DNA from: Streptomyces sp. NRRL S-87
GTDB taxonomy: Bacteria; Actinomycetota; Actinomycetes; Streptomycetales; Streptomycetaceae
DNA: 37,757 bases
NCBI RefSeq assembly: GCF_000719335.1
Contig: NZ_JOGB01000066.1
Location: 1-37,757 of the forward strand
Direction of reading: 5' to 3'
A program made the position numbers and the translations under genes. Below are positions 12,863-20,895 of the stretch, one piece after another (position 1 is the stretch's first letter; each line of letters opens with the position of its first letter). The notes beneath the pieces are model-generated. The model made no database searches, was not told where the DNA came from, and saw nothing but the letters and a program-made list of their open reading frames with translations.

Positions 12863-13759
12863 GTGTCCATCGGCAACGCCAACTCACCCGAAGACGACCG
12901 GCCTTCCACCGGCGACGACACCGGTACCGGCGACGGCACCGGGCCGTCCATCGGCCGGGTCCTCCAGCAGGCCCGCATCAGTGCCGGCCTCACCGTCGAC
13001 GAGGTCTCCTCCACCACGCGCGTCCGCATTCCGATCGTGCACGCGATCGAGCAGGACGACTTCACGCGGTGCGGCGGCGACGTGTACGCCCGCGGCCACA
13101 TCCGCACGCTGGCGCGCGCCGTGGGGCTCGATCCGGCCGAGCTGATCGAGCAGTACGACGCCGCCCACGGCGGCCGCCCCGCCCCGACCCCTGCCGCGCC
13201 CCTGTTCGAAGCCGAAAGGATCCGGCCAGAGCGGCAGCGGCCCAACTGGACCGCAGCCATGGTCGCGGCGATCGTCGCCGTGATCGGGTTCGTCGGGTTC
13301 ACCGCCTTCGGCGGCGGGGACGACTCGAAGAAGCACGCGGTGGCGGAAGGTTCCGCCTCGCCCCAGCCCGCCCCGAAGCCCAGTGCCACCGTCAAGCCGG
13401 TCAGGCCGAGCCCGGCCAAGCCCACCGCCGAGCCCTCGGACAGCGCCATCGCGGCCGCCCCGAAGGACATGGTCACCGTGGTGATGACCGCGGTCGGCGG
13501 GGAGAGCTGGATCTCGGCGAAGGACCACAACGGCCGGCTCCTCTTCGACGGCATGCTGAAAGAGGGCGACTCGAAGACCTTCACCGACAAGAAGTCCGTC
13601 GACCTCGTGCTCGGCGACGCCGGATCCGTGAAGCTCTTCGTGAACGGCAAGGAGATCAAGGACGAATTCCAGCCAGGTCAGGTCGAGCGCCTGACCTACA
13701 CCAAGGACGACCCGCGGCCGGCCGACGGAACCGGCCAGGGCGACGCCCAGGCGGGCTGA
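12863..13759 (+). CDS. RodZ-like HTH membrane protein (HTH_25 / DUF4115)
   Basis: A 298-residue single-pass membrane protein. A Cro/C1-like helix-turn-helix of the RodZ type lies at about 30-100 ([35 protein letters not shown]). A basic stretch precedes one transmembrane helix at about 129-150 ([16 protein letters not shown]). A Pro/Lys/Ser-rich extracytoplasmic linker leads to a DUF4115 beta domain (about 205-285). RodZ links MreB to the wall machinery in rods. In actinobacteria that grow from the tips the role is unclear. GTG 12863 is chosen because GAAAGG precedes it by 7 nt and the HTH begins soon after. Upstream in-frame codons run through the promoter region and are not coding. It lies between ftsK and rimO, which fits a cell-envelope or division neighbourhood. 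A 15-bp hairpin follows. Confidence 0.87.
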   Translation: MSIGNANSPEDDRPSTGDDTGTGDGTGPSIGRVLQQARISAGLTVDEVSSTTRVRIPIVHAIEQDDFTRCGGDVYARGHIRTLARAVGLDPAELIEQYDAAHGGRPAPTPAAPLFEAERIRPERQRPNWTAAMVAAIVAVIGFVGFTAFGGGDDSKKHAVAEGSASPQPAPKPSATVKPVRPSPAKPTAEPSDSAIAAAPKDMVTVVMTAVGGESWISAKDHNGRLLFDGMLKEGDSKTFTDKKSVDLVLGDAGSVKLFVNGKEIKDEFQPGQVERLTYTKDDPRPADGTGQGDAQAG

Positions 13760-13815
13760 CCTCGGCGTTCCGGTCCGTGCGGACGATCCGTGACGAACCG
13801 GGCGGAAGCTCCTCC

Positions 13816-13851
13816 GGATCCCCGGGGCGCGAGACGGCGCCCCGGGGATCC
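13816..13851 (+). terminator. Strong hairpin between the RodZ-like gene and rimO
   Basis: A perfect 15-bp stem, GGATCCCCGGGGCGC (13816-13830) with its complement at 13837-13851, encloses a 6-nt loop. There is no U-tract. It is one of the two most stable simple hairpins in the window. It insulates the RodZ-like gene from rimO, whose promoter begins about 45 nt later. Confidence 0.75.
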
Positions 13852-13895
13852 GCGCTGGTCGGGGGCACCCGGCGGGGGCCGGCGCCGGGACGAAG

Positions 13896-13901
13896 TAGTC
13901 T
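13896..13901 (+). promoter_or_regulatory. -10 element of a probable leaderless rimO promoter
   Basis: TAGTCT lies 7 nt before the rimO ATG at 13909 and no Shine-Dalgarno sequence is present. The -35 region is GC-rich and unclear. This would be the main promoter of the rimO-pgsA-cinA(-clgR) operon. Confidence 0.5.
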
Positions 13902-13908
13902 TGAGTCC

Positions 13909-15396
13909 ATGCCCGAACGCCGTACCGTCGCCCTTGTCACTCTTGGCTGCGCCCGTAACGAGGTGGACTCGGAGGAGCTCGCAGGCCGCTTGGCGGCGGA
14001 TGGCTGGGAGCTCGTCGAGGACGCCGCCGACGCGGACGTCGCCGTCGTCAACACCTGCGGCTTCGTCGAAGCCGCGAAGAAGGACTCCGTGGACGCCCTG
14101 CTGGAGGCCAACGATCTCAAGGATCACGGCCGCACGCAGGCCGTCGTCGCCGTCGGCTGCATGGCCGAGCGCTACGGGAAGGAGCTCGCCGAGGCCCTCC
14201 CCGAGGCCGACGGCGTGCTCGGTTTCGACGACTACTCCGACATCTCCAACCGCCTCCAGCTGATCCTCAGCGGCGGCCACGTCGAGGCCCACACGCCGCG
14301 CGACCGCCGCAAGCTGCTCCCGATCAGCCCCGCCGAGCGCCAGGACGCCTCCGGCGTCGCCCTGCCGGGCCACGCCCAGGAGGAGCCCGCCCCGGCCCCC
14401 ACCGACCTCCCCGAGGGCCTCGCGCCCGCCTCCGGCCCGCGTGCGCCGCTGCGCCGCCGCCTGGACACGAGCCCGGTCGCCTCGGTCAAGCTCGCCTCGG
14501 GCTGCGACCGGCGGTGCTCCTTCTGCGCCATCCCGTCCTTCCGCGGCTCGTTCATCTCGCGCCGCCCGAGCGACGTGCTGGGCGAGACCCGCTGGCTGGC
14601 CGAGCAGGGCGTCAAGGAGATCATGCTGGTCTCCGAGAACAACACCTCGTACGGCAAGGACCTGGGCGACATCCGCCTGCTGGAGACCCTGCTGCCCGAG
14701 CTCGCCGAGGTCGACGGCATCGAGCGGGTCCGGGTCAGCTACCTGCAGCCCGCCGAGATGCGCCCCGGCCTGATCGACGTCCTGACCGCGACGCCGAAGG
14801 TCGTGCCGTACTTCGACCTGTCCTTCCAGCACTCCGCCCCGGACGTGCTGCGGGCCATGCGCCGCTTCGGCGACACCGACCGCTTCCTGGAGCTGCTGGA
14901 CACCATCCGCTCCAAGGCCCCGCAGGCCGGTGTGCGGTCCAACTTCATCGTCGGCTTCCCGGGCGAGACCGAGGCCGACTTCGCCGAGCTCGAGCGCTTC
15001 CTGACCGGCGCCCGGCTCGACGCCATCGGCGTCTTCGGCTACTCCGACGAGGAGGGCACCGAGGCCGTCACGTACGAGAACAAGCTCGACGAGGACGTCA
15101 TCGCCGAGCGGCTGGCCCACATGCAGCGGCTCGCCGAGGAGCTCACCGCGCAGCGCGCCGAGGAGCGGGTCGGCGAGACGGTCGAGGTCCTCGTGGAGGC
15201 CGTCGGCGAGGAGACCGGTGACGAGGACGGGGCCACCGGCCGCGCCGCGCACCAGGCCCCGGAGACCGACGGCCAGGTGATCTTCACCAGCGGCGAGGGC
15301 CTGACGGTCGGCCGCATCGTGACGGCCAAGGTGGTCGGCAGTCTGGGCGTGGACCTGGTCGCCGAGGCCCTGGACCTCGAGGAGGCGGCGGGATGA
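13909..15396 (+). CDS. rimO: Ribosomal protein S12 methylthiotransferase RimO
   Basis: A 495-residue radical-SAM enzyme that adds a methylthio group to the conserved Asp of ribosomal protein S12. The N-terminal UPF0004 domain supplies Cys14 (LGCARNEVD), Cys50 (NTCGF) and Cys84 (VGCMAE) for one Fe-S cluster. The radical-SAM core has CxxxCxxC at Cys199, Cys203 and Cys206 (GCDRRCSFC). A TRAM-type domain closes the protein. LGCARNxVDSE separates RimO from the tRNA enzyme MiaB. Two Pro/Ala/acidic insertions, at about 144-180 and near 430-450, make it longer than the roughly 440 residues of E. coli RimO. The start is the ATG with TAGTCT 7 nt upstream, and no alternative gives a better N-terminus. 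Its stop overlaps the pgsA start (ATGA), indicating translational coupling. Confidence 0.97.
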   Translation: MPERRTVALVTLGCARNEVDSEELAGRLAADGWELVEDAADADVAVVNTCGFVEAAKKDSVDALLEANDLKDHGRTQAVVAVGCMAERYGKELAEALPEADGVLGFDDYSDISNRLQLILSGGHVEAHTPRDRRKLLPISPAERQDASGVALPGHAQEEPAPAPTDLPEGLAPASGPRAPLRRRLDTSPVASVKLASGCDRRCSFCAIPSFRGSFISRRPSDVLGETRWLAEQGVKEIMLVSENNTSYGKDLGDIRLLETLLPELAEVDGIERVRVSYLQPAEMRPGLIDVLTATPKVVPYFDLSFQHSAPDVLRAMRRFGDTDRFLELLDTIRSKAPQAGVRSNFIVGFPGETEADFAELERFLTGARLDAIGVFGYSDEEGTEAVTYENKLDEDVIAERLAHMQRLAEELTAQRAEERVGETVEVLVEAVGEETGDEDGATGRAAHQAPETDGQVIFTSGEGLTVGRIVTAKVVGSLGVDLVAEALDLEEAAG

Positions 15397-16061
15397 CCGG
15401 AGTCCCGGCACCGGCGGCGGGCGGCACCGGCCGCCGGCCCGCACCCAGCGGCAAGCTGGGCGCGGCGGCCGTCAACCAGGCCGGCCTGTGGAACATCGCG
15501 AACATCCTCACGATGGTCCGCCTCGTGCTGGTGCCGGGATTCGTGCTCCTGCTCCTGGCGAACGGCGGGTACGACCCGGCCTGGCGCTCGCTGGCCTGGG
15601 CGGCCTTCGCCATCGCCATGATCACCGACCTGTTCGACGGCCATCTGGCCCGGACCTACAACCTGGTCACGGACTTCGGGAAGATCGCCGACCCGATCGC
15701 CGACAAGGCGATCATGGGCGCCGCGCTGATCTGCCTGTCCTGGCTGGGCGACCTGCCCTGGTGGGTGACCGGCGTGATCCTCGGGCGGGAGCTCGGGATC
15801 ACGCTGCTGCGCTTCTGGGTGATCCGGTACGGAGTGATCCCGGCCAGCCGCGGCGGCAAGATGAAGACCCTCGCGCAGGGCACCGCGGTCGGCATGTACG
15901 TCCTGGCGCTGACCGGGCCGCTGGCGACACTGCGCTTCTGGGTGATGGCGATCGCCGTCGTGTTGACGGTGGTGACCGGCCTCGACTACGTCCGCCAGGC
16001 GATCGTCCTGAGGCGGCGGGGGATGGCCGAGGAGCGCGCCGCACGCGGCGCGGAGGGCTGA
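15393..16061 (+). CDS. pgsA: CDP-diacylglycerol-glycerol-3-phosphate 3-phosphatidyltransferase
   Basis: A 222-residue integral membrane enzyme of the CDP-alcohol phosphotransferase family. The signature Dx2DGx2AR...Gx3Dx3D is complete: Asp79, Asp82, Gly83, Ala86, Arg87, Gly96, Asp100 and Asp104. PgsA joins CDP-diacylglycerol and glycerol-3-phosphate to make phosphatidylglycerol phosphate, the precursor of phosphatidylglycerol and cardiolipin. Hydrophobic segments run from about residue 38 to 205, after a Pro/Gly-rich cytoplasmic start. The ATG overlaps the rimO stop by 4 nt. The family also contains phosphatidylinositol-phosphate synthases. Position beside rimO and cinA favours PgsA, and the neighbouring cinA-clgR order is conserved in actinobacteria. 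Confidence 0.92.
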   Translation: MTGVPAPAAGGTGRRPAPSGKLGAAAVNQAGLWNIANILTMVRLVLVPGFVLLLLANGGYDPAWRSLAWAAFAIAMITDLFDGHLARTYNLVTDFGKIADPIADKAIMGAALICLSWLGDLPWWVTGVILGRELGITLLRFWVIRYGVIPASRGGKMKTLAQGTAVGMYVLALTGPLATLRFWVMAIAVVLTVVTGLDYVRQAIVLRRRGMAEERAARGAEG

Positions 16062-16073
16062 CCGCGAGGGGAC

Positions 16074-16619
16074 ATGGGCGAGCTGGTGGGGAGTAACGGG
16101 GAAACCGGTGCGGCTGGGACCGCCACCGAGGTACTGTCCTTGCTCGCGGAGCGTGACCAGACGCTCGCGGTCGCCGAGTCGCTCACCGGAGGACTGGTCG
16201 CGGCTGAGTTGACGGCGGTGCCCGGGGCGTCCCGGTGCTTCCGGGGCTCGGTCACGGCGTACGCCACCGACCTCAAGCGCGATGTGCTGGGCGTCGACGG
16301 GGCGCTGCTCGCGGCCCGCGGCGCGGTCGATCCGCAGGTGGCGGCCGCGATGGCGGTGGGAGTGCGGAACGCGCTGGGGGCTTCGTGGGGCATCGCGACG
16401 ACCGGAGTGGCCGGTCCGGATCCGCAGGACGGGCAGCCGGTCGGCACGGTCTACGTCGCCGTGGCCGGTCCGACGGGCGGGAAAACCGCCGCGCTGAGGT
16501 TGAACGGCGGCCGCGCGGAAATCCGTATGGAGAGTGTACGGAGGGTGCTCGAACTGCTCTCGAGCGAACTCCAGGACAATGCGGGGACACAGGATACGGA
16601 ACAGAACGGGGGGATTTGA
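16074..16619 (+). CDS. cinA: CinA C-terminal domain / nicotinamide-nucleotide amidase PncC
   Basis: A 181-residue protein made only of the CinA C-terminal domain. That domain deamidates nicotinamide mononucleotide to nicotinic acid mononucleotide in NAD salvage. Family motifs include AESLTGGLVAAELTAVPGAS (about 35-54), the FRGSVTAYATDLKRDVLGV block, and ATTGVAGPDPQDGQPVGTVYVAV. The molybdopterin-binding N-terminal half of full-length CinA is absent, as is usual for PncC. GAGGGG sits just before the ATG at 16074, 12 nt after pgsA, so it is in the same operon. Its TGA stop shares its last base with the ATG of a short frame that reaches clgR. Confidence 0.92.
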   Translation: MGELVGSNGETGAAGTATEVLSLLAERDQTLAVAESLTGGLVAAELTAVPGASRCFRGSVTAYATDLKRDVLGVDGALLAARGAVDPQVAAAMAVGVRNALGASWGIATTGVAGPDPQDGQPVGTVYVAVAGPTGGKTAALRLNGGRAEIRMESVRRVLELLSSELQDNAGTQDTEQNGGI

Positions 16620-16732
16620 TGTTTGCAGCCCTGAGTGAACACGACATCGCTCCCCGCACGGCCGCGGCGCGAGGCGGTACGGTGGGGCGTGAAGGATGCG
16701 GCTATACGGTCAGAGGAGGGAGCCACCGATGA
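16619..16732 (+). CDS. Possible 37-residue coupling ORF between cinA and clgR
   Basis: An uninterrupted 37-codon frame starts at the last base of the cinA stop (TGATG overlap) and ends by overlapping the clgR start (ATGA). The product would begin [20 protein letters not shown] and is rich in Gly and Arg, with no domain I recognise. GGGGGGA lies 4 nt before its ATG. Stop/start overlaps at both ends are what translational coupling would look like. In DNA this GC-rich, however, a 114-nt open frame is common by chance, and this segment may simply be the clgR promoter region. Conservation in relatives would decide. Confidence 0.3.
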   Translation: MFAALSEHDIAPRTAAARGGTVGREGCGYTVRGGSHR

Positions 16733-17109
16733 TTCTGCTCCGTCGCCTGCTGGGTGACGTGCTGCGTCGGCAGCGCCAGGCCCAGGGCCGTACTCTGCGC
16801 GAAGTCTCCTCGTCCGCCCGAGTCTCGCTCGGCTATCTCTCCGAGGTGGAGCGGGGGCAGAAGGAGGCGTCCTCCGAGCTGCTCTCCGCGATCTGCGACG
16901 CGCTGGACGTACGGATGTCCGAGCTGATGCGTGAAGTCAGCGATGAACTCTCGCTCGCCGAGCTGGCCGCGTCCGCGGCCGCGAGCGACCCGGTGCCCGC
17001 ACCGGTACGCCCGATGCTCAACTCGGTGTCCGTGGCCTCGGTCGCGGGTGGGCCCGAGCGGGTGACCATCAAGGCGCCGGCCGAAGCGGTGGCAGTCGTA
17101 GCCGCGTGA
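16729..17109 (+). CDS. clgR: ClgR: XRE-family regulator of Clp protease genes
   Basis: A 126-residue DNA-binding activator. A Cro/C1 helix-turn-helix spans about 8-65 ([35 protein letters not shown]), followed by the RMSELMREV segment typical of ClgR. In Streptomyces lividans ClgR activates clpP1clpP2, lon and related genes, and is itself degraded by ClpP. The last two alanines are important for that turnover, and this protein also ends ...VAVVAA. GAGGAGGG lies 8 nt before the ATG. A promoter of its own is possible: TATACG at 16703 could be a -10, with no clear -35. The location after pgsA-cinA is the conserved actinobacterial one and supports the name. Confidence 0.9.
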   Translation: MILLRRLLGDVLRRQRQAQGRTLREVSSSARVSLGYLSEVERGQKEASSELLSAICDALDVRMSELMREVSDELSLAELAASAAASDPVPAPVRPMLNSVSVASVAGGPERVTIKAPAEAVAVVAA

Positions 17110-17246
17110 GCTGAGTGTGGCCGGGGCCCCGGCGGTGCGCAGGAGACGTGCCGACCGGGGCTCCGTGCTGTCCGGGTGGCGTGCGGCGGCTGCGCAGCGT
17201 GCCGTTCTGGGTGCGGGGCGTAGGACCCTACGGGAGACTGGGGCGC

Positions 17247-17612
17247 GTGGAGCGGCGCGGTGTCGAGGCCCCGGGGGGTTCCGCGGGCGCGCGCGTCCGC
17301 GGCCCGCGGACGTGCATACCCGTGCCCGTGGCCGTGCGGATGGGGCTGGGCCTGCTCGGCGGACTCCTGTGGTGGTGGGCCGTGGCGCGGTGGGCGCTGG
17401 CCCCGCGGGGGAGGGCGGGGCTCCTGGAGGGAGCCCTGGCGTTCGGGGGCTGGGGGCTGGGCCTGCTGCCGGTGCACTGCGTGGGGCTGGCGGAGGCACC
17501 GGGCGTGTCCGCGGCCCGGCGCCGCGGCGAGGGGCTGCTGACGGGGGCGTGGGCGGGGCTCACCAGGGCATGGCGACGCCGCCGTTCGGACGCAGGATCT
17601 GCCCGGTCATGA
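17247..17612 (+). CDS. Small hydrophobic protein of unknown function
   Basis: A 121-residue frame with two probable membrane helices, MGLGLLGGLLWWWAVARWAL (about 32-51) and a second segment GALAFGGWGLGLLPVHCVGL (about 62-81). The ends are Arg-rich. I recognise no family. GTG 17247 is chosen because GAGACT lies 7 nt upstream, the same arrangement seen at several genes here. An in-frame start further upstream would run through a Cys/Gly/Pro-rich stretch that does not look like protein. The last 53 nt overlap the 3' end of the convergent dehydrogenase gene. The GC-rich frame could be spurious, but two adjacent hydrophobic helices are less expected by chance. Confidence 0.5.
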   Translation: MERRGVEAPGGSAGARVRGPRTCIPVPVAVRMGLGLLGGLLWWWAVARWALAPRGRAGLLEGALAFGGWGLGLLPVHCVGLAEAPGVSAARRRGEGLLTGAWAGLTRAWRRRRSDAGSARS

Positions 17613-18351
17613 AGGACGAGGCGTCCGAGGCCAGGAACAGCACGGTCCGGGCGATGTCCGCGGCCTCGCCGACCCGGCGCAGCGGGGACAGGCGCACCAT
17701 CGCCGACTCGGTCTGCTCCTGGGCCTCCGGGGAGTGCTTGTGGGTCATTGCGGTGCGGACCCAGCCCGGGGCGACGGCGTTCACGCGGATGCCGTGGGGC
17801 CCGGTCTCGGTGGCCAGGGTCTTCGTCATCTGCACGACGGCGGCCTTGGCTGCGCTGTAGCAGAGCAGGCCGGGGCTGGCGGCGTCGACGGCGCCGGAGG
17901 CCATCGTGACGATGCTGCCCGGGGTGCCGGCCGCGAGCATGGTGCGGGCCGCCTCCTGGCAGGCGTACAGCACCCCCTTGAAATTGACGGCGAAGACCCG
18001 GTCGAGGTCCTCGTCGAGGGTGTCGACCACGCTGCTGGTGTGCATGATCCCGGCGATCGCCGCGGTGACGTCGAGGCGTCCGGTGGCCCGGGCGGCGCTC
18101 GCGACCGCCTCCTCGACCTGGGAGCGGTCGGTGACGTCCAGGGGGTGGGCGCGGGCGGCGCCGCCGGCGTCCGCGATCTCGGCGACGGTAGCGGCCAGGC
18201 CCTTCTCGTCGAGGTCCGCGCAGTGCACGGTGGCACCGGCCGAGGCCAGCAGGAGGGCGGAGGCGCGGCCTATGCCGCTGGCGGCGCCGGTGACCAGCGC
18301 GGTGCGGCCGGTGAGCCCGTACGGCGGCGGGGGCGGGGGCGTAGGGGGCAT
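17560..18351 (-). CDS. Short-chain dehydrogenase/reductase (SDR)
   Basis: A 263-residue Rossmann-fold oxidoreductase. The cofactor motif TGAASGIG is at 21-28, Asp-Leu-Asp after the second strand (HCADLDEKG) suggests NAD(H) preference, and the catalytic pair is Tyr165 and Lys169 (YSAAK). The PGWVRTAM segment and the C-terminal FMTGQILRPNGG are classical-SDR features. The usual NNAG motif reads AIAG, an oddity that may weaken the active-site Asn network. The substrate is unknown. I chose ATG 18351 because a near-ideal promoter (TTGACG, 18 nt, TACCGT) places the transcript start at this codon. A longer frame from a TTG at 18387 would start on the -35 itself. Confidence 0.88.
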   Translation of the reverse strand: MPPTPPPPPPYGLTGRTALVTGAASGIGRASALLLASAGATVHCADLDEKGLAATVAEIADAGGAARAHPLDVTDRSQVEEAVASAARATGRLDVTAAIAGIMHTSSVVDTLDEDLDRVFAVNFKGVLYACQEAARTMLAAGTPGSIVTMASGAVDAASPGLLCYSAAKAAVVQMTKTLATETGPHGIRVNAVAPGWVRTAMTHKHSPEAQEQTESAMVRLSPLRRVGEAADIARTVLFLASDASSFMTGQILRPNGGVAMPW

Positions 18352-18357
18352 GCCGGG

Positions 18358-18387
18358 ACGGTACGACCGGATCTGACGGGGCGTCAA
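18358..18387 (-). promoter_or_regulatory. Housekeeping-type promoter of the SDR gene (leaderless)
   Basis: Reading leftward, TTGACG (18387-18382) and TACCGT (18363-18358) are separated by 18 nt, and the -10 lies 6 nt before ATG 18351. This is the best-matched promoter in the window. The -35 begins on the base next to the TAG stop of the upstream glycosylase gene, so the two genes have no spare intergenic DNA. Confidence 0.75.
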
Positions 18388-19173
18388 CTAGCGGGTGGGT
18401 CCCGATTGGCAGCGCGGGCACCAGTACGTGGGGCGGCCGTCCTGCGGGGCGCTGCGCACGGGGGTGCCGCAGCGGAAGCACGGGCGGCGGGCCCGGCCGT
18501 AGACGTACAGGGTCTGGCCGGGGCGGTGGCTGCCGGTGGTGCTGCGGCGCCCGGGGTGGGCGCGGTTGGCCTCCAGGAGGCGGTGGGCGAGCTCGACGGT
18601 CCGGTCGGGCTCGGGGAGCTCGCCGACCGGGAGCCAGGGGGTGACCTGGGAGAGGAAGCAGAGCTCGCTCTTGTACACGTTGCCGATACCGGCGAGGTTG
18701 CGCTGGTCGAGCAGGGCCTCGCCGAGGGGGCGGGCGGGGTCGCGGAGCAGGTTCGCGCGGGCGGTGTCCGGGTCCCAGTCCGGCCCGAGGAGGTCGGGGC
18801 CGAGGTGGCCGACGGCCTTGGGCTCGGCCGCGGTGCGCAGCAGCTCCAGGACCGGCAGGCGGTACCCGACGGCGGTGTGCGCGGCGTTGCCGAGAACCGC
18901 GCGGATCTGGAAGGCGGGGCCGCCGGTCCACTTCTCGCCCGGGGCGTAGAGGCGCCAGGCGCCCTCCATGCGGAGGTGGCTGTGCAGGGTGAGGCCGCCC
19001 TCGACGCGGGTGAGCAGGTGCTTGCCGCGGGGTGTCACGTCCAGGACGGTGCGGCCGGTCAGGTCCACCGTGGCCAGGCGGGGGACGCGCAGGTCGCACG
19101 TCGTGAGCACCTCGCCCGCGAGCGCCTCGTGCAGCCGGTGAGCCGCGTGCCAGACCGTGTCTCCTTCGGGCAT
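18388..19173 (-). CDS. nei: Fpg/Nei-family DNA glycosylase (endonuclease VIII-like)
   Basis: A 261-residue base-excision repair enzyme. It starts MPEGDT, placing the catalytic Pro2 and Glu3 at the mature N-terminus. Lys51 (TPRGKHLL) is the conserved beta-turn lysine. The helix-two-turn-helix signature is LLDQRNLAGIGNVYKSELCF, and a zinc finger closes the protein (CFRCG...CPRCQ). PEGDT rather than PELPE, and FRCG/CPRC spacing, favour Nei-type (oxidised pyrimidine) over Fpg (8-oxoguanine) specificity. GACAAT lies 6 nt before the ATG with no Shine-Dalgarno, so it may be leaderless. Together with recA, recX and lhr it adds to the repair genes of this segment. Confidence 0.92.
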   Translation of the reverse strand: MPEGDTVWHAAHRLHEALAGEVLTTCDLRVPRLATVDLTGRTVLDVTPRGKHLLTRVEGGLTLHSHLRMEGAWRLYAPGEKWTGGPAFQIRAVLGNAAHTAVGYRLPVLELLRTAAEPKAVGHLGPDLLGPDWDPDTARANLLRDPARPLGEALLDQRNLAGIGNVYKSELCFLSQVTPWLPVGELPEPDRTVELAHRLLEANRAHPGRRSTTGSHRPGQTLYVYGRARRPCFRCGTPVRSAPQDGRPTYWCPRCQSGPTR

Positions 19174-19214
19174 GGGTCCATTGTCCTCGGAGGCGTCCGC
19201 CCCCGGAACGGGAC

Positions 19215-19250
19215 GGGCCCCGCCCCGCTCGTGGGAGCGGGGCGGGGCCC
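19215..19250 (-). terminator. Strong hairpin after the FG-GAP gene
   Basis: A perfect 16-bp GC-only-plus-TC stem (19215-19230 with 19235-19250) and a GTGG loop lie 31 nt downstream of the FG-GAP gene stop. It has no U-tract but is the longest perfect simple stem in the window. It separates the FG-GAP gene from nei. Confidence 0.8.
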
Positions 19251-19280
19251 GGAGCCCTGGGGTAGGTCGGGCGGTGCGGG

Positions 19281-20768
19281 TCAGCCCGTGAACGTCTCGC
19301 CGAGGCGGGCGAGGCCGGACGGGTGGCCGGTCTCCTTCAGGTTGAAGGAGGTGACGCCGGTGGTGCCGCCGGCGGGCAGCTGCCACACCCGGCCCACCCA
19401 CGTGTCCTCGCCCGGGCCGCCGACGTACAGCTCGGGGGTGCCGTTGCGGTCGCCGTCGACCCAGGCCACGGCCTCGCCGAAGCGGTCGTTCCGCTCGGAG
19501 GAGCTGGGCACGCCCGCGGTGTTCTGGGTGATCGTCCGGGCGCCGGCCGTGGTCAGGCCCTGCTTGCCGCCGCGCAGGACGGTGAGGGAGCCGGCCCGGC
19601 CGATGGTGCCGCCCTGGGCGCTCTTGTACGGGGCGCCGACGGCGAGGTCCGCGTAACCGTCCTTGTCGATGTCGGCGAGGGAGCGGGCCTCGCCCCACCG
19701 GTCGAAGCGCTCCAGCGCGCCGGGCACGCCGGGGGTGTCCTCGTCGATGAGGCGGGGCTTGAGGGCCGTGCTGAAGCCGTCCTTGCCCCCGTAGACGACG
19801 AAGATCTTGCCGAGCGCGTCCGTGAGCGTCCACCTGTGGCCGAGGACCATGTCCTGGGCGCCGTCGCCGTTGATGTCGCCGACCACGGGCGCCATCCACA
19901 TGTAGCGGGTGCCGGGCAGGCTGAGCTGGCGGCTCGCGGTCCAGCCGGTGGCGGTGCTCCGGTACACCAGGAGCTCCTGCCGCCACGTGCTGTGGTCGAT
20001 CGCCGCGATGTCGGGGCGGCCGTCGCCCGTGAAGTCGCCGACCGTGAGCGCGCCGGGAACGACGCCGTCCTGCTTCAGGGTCTCCCGGCGGGTGACGGAC
20101 CGGAACGTGCCGTCCCGCTTGATCGGCCCCCGCACGACGGTGAAGCTGGCCTCGGTGTACTTCTGCAGGTCGTTGGACCACTGCTCGGACTTGCCGACGA
20201 GCTCGACGGAGCCGTCCCCGTCGACGTCGGCGACGGTGTGCAGGGACCAGTTCCGCATGTCCGGACGGTCGTGGTAGTCGAGGACGGTGCCCCCTGACAG
20301 ACCTGACGCGCTTCCCCACAGCACCATGGTGGGGGCCACACTGCCCCCCCAGACGATCAGGTCGTCGAAGCCGTCGCGGTCGAGGTCGCCGTAGCCGCCG
20401 GTGCCACCCCATTCGGCCGAGGCCACCGGGTCGCCCGGGACGCCCTCGTCCGCCTGGGTCACCAGGCGGGTGCGGGTCTTGTCGATGCCGGTGGCCGACC
20501 CGTAGGCGACGGCGACGGCGCCGGCCTTCTGCACGCCCCTCGCGTTCGCCTGCCGGGCGCTGATCGCGAGGTCCGGGTAGCCGTCGCCGTTGAAGTCGGC
20601 GGCCGCGCGGGGCTTGGCCGGCGCTGCGGCGGCGCTGATCGTGGCGGTGGCACTGCTGATGCCGGTGGTCATGACGGGCGCCGCGGTCGCCGTGACGGGC
20701 GACAGGACGGCGGCGGTGAGTGCGGTGGCCGCGGACAGGCCGAGCGCACCCATGGCGCGCATGCGCAT
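19281..20768 (-). CDS. Secreted FG-GAP/VCBS repeat protein, probable seven-bladed propeller
   Basis: A 495-residue exported protein. The N-terminus MRMRAMGALGLSAATALTAA continues to an Ala-rich region ending near ATAAP, a Sec signal peptide. Seven calcium-loop motifs follow: DFNGDGYPDL, DLDRDGFDDL, DVDGDGSVEL, DFTGDGRPDI, DINGDGAQDM, DIDKDGYADL and a weaker VDGDRNGTPEL. FG-GAP repeats of this type build integrin-alpha-like seven-bladed beta-propellers, and the count here is seven. No catalytic domain or wall anchor is visible, so a binding role outside the cell is my inference. GGGGGG lies 6 nt before the ATG. Bases 20769-20895 hold its leader, and I could not place a convincing promoter. Confidence 0.88.
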   Translation of the reverse strand: MRMRAMGALGLSAATALTAAVLSPVTATAAPVMTTGISSATATISAAAAPAKPRAAADFNGDGYPDLAISARQANARGVQKAGAVAVAYGSATGIDKTRTRLVTQADEGVPGDPVASAEWGGTGGYGDLDRDGFDDLIVWGGSVAPTMVLWGSASGLSGGTVLDYHDRPDMRNWSLHTVADVDGDGSVELVGKSEQWSNDLQKYTEASFTVVRGPIKRDGTFRSVTRRETLKQDGVVPGALTVGDFTGDGRPDIAAIDHSTWRQELLVYRSTATGWTASRQLSLPGTRYMWMAPVVGDINGDGAQDMVLGHRWTLTDALGKIFVVYGGKDGFSTALKPRLIDEDTPGVPGALERFDRWGEARSLADIDKDGYADLAVGAPYKSAQGGTIGRAGSLTVLRGGKQGLTTAGARTITQNTAGVPSSSERNDRFGEAVAWVDGDRNGTPELYVGGPGEDTWVGRVWQLPAGGTTGVTSFNLKETGHPSGLARLGETFTG

Positions 20769-20895
20769 GGGATTCCCCCCGATTGTGTGCGTGTCATCGG
20801 TGGAACGTCCGGGCCGGATACCCCCCCGACCCGATCGTTCGCCATGATCCTAAGGGCGGAGGGCAGGGCTCCGCCTCCGCCGCCTCCCGCGACCG

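Noticed and set aside
16646..16660. A ClgR autoregulatory box (CGC, 5 nt, GCG) upstream of clgR
   Set aside because: The only candidate, CGCTCCCCGCA, lacks the flanking GTT and has a mismatch, which is too weak to report as a site.
18352..18387. TTG start for the SDR gene
   Set aside because: The TTG is the first three bases of the -35 element, so it cannot be within the transcript.
20769..20895. SigB-type promoter (GGGTAT on the minus strand) for the FG-GAP gene
   Set aside because: No GNNT element occurs 14-16 nt upstream of the GGGTAT, and the run of seven G makes a chance match likely.
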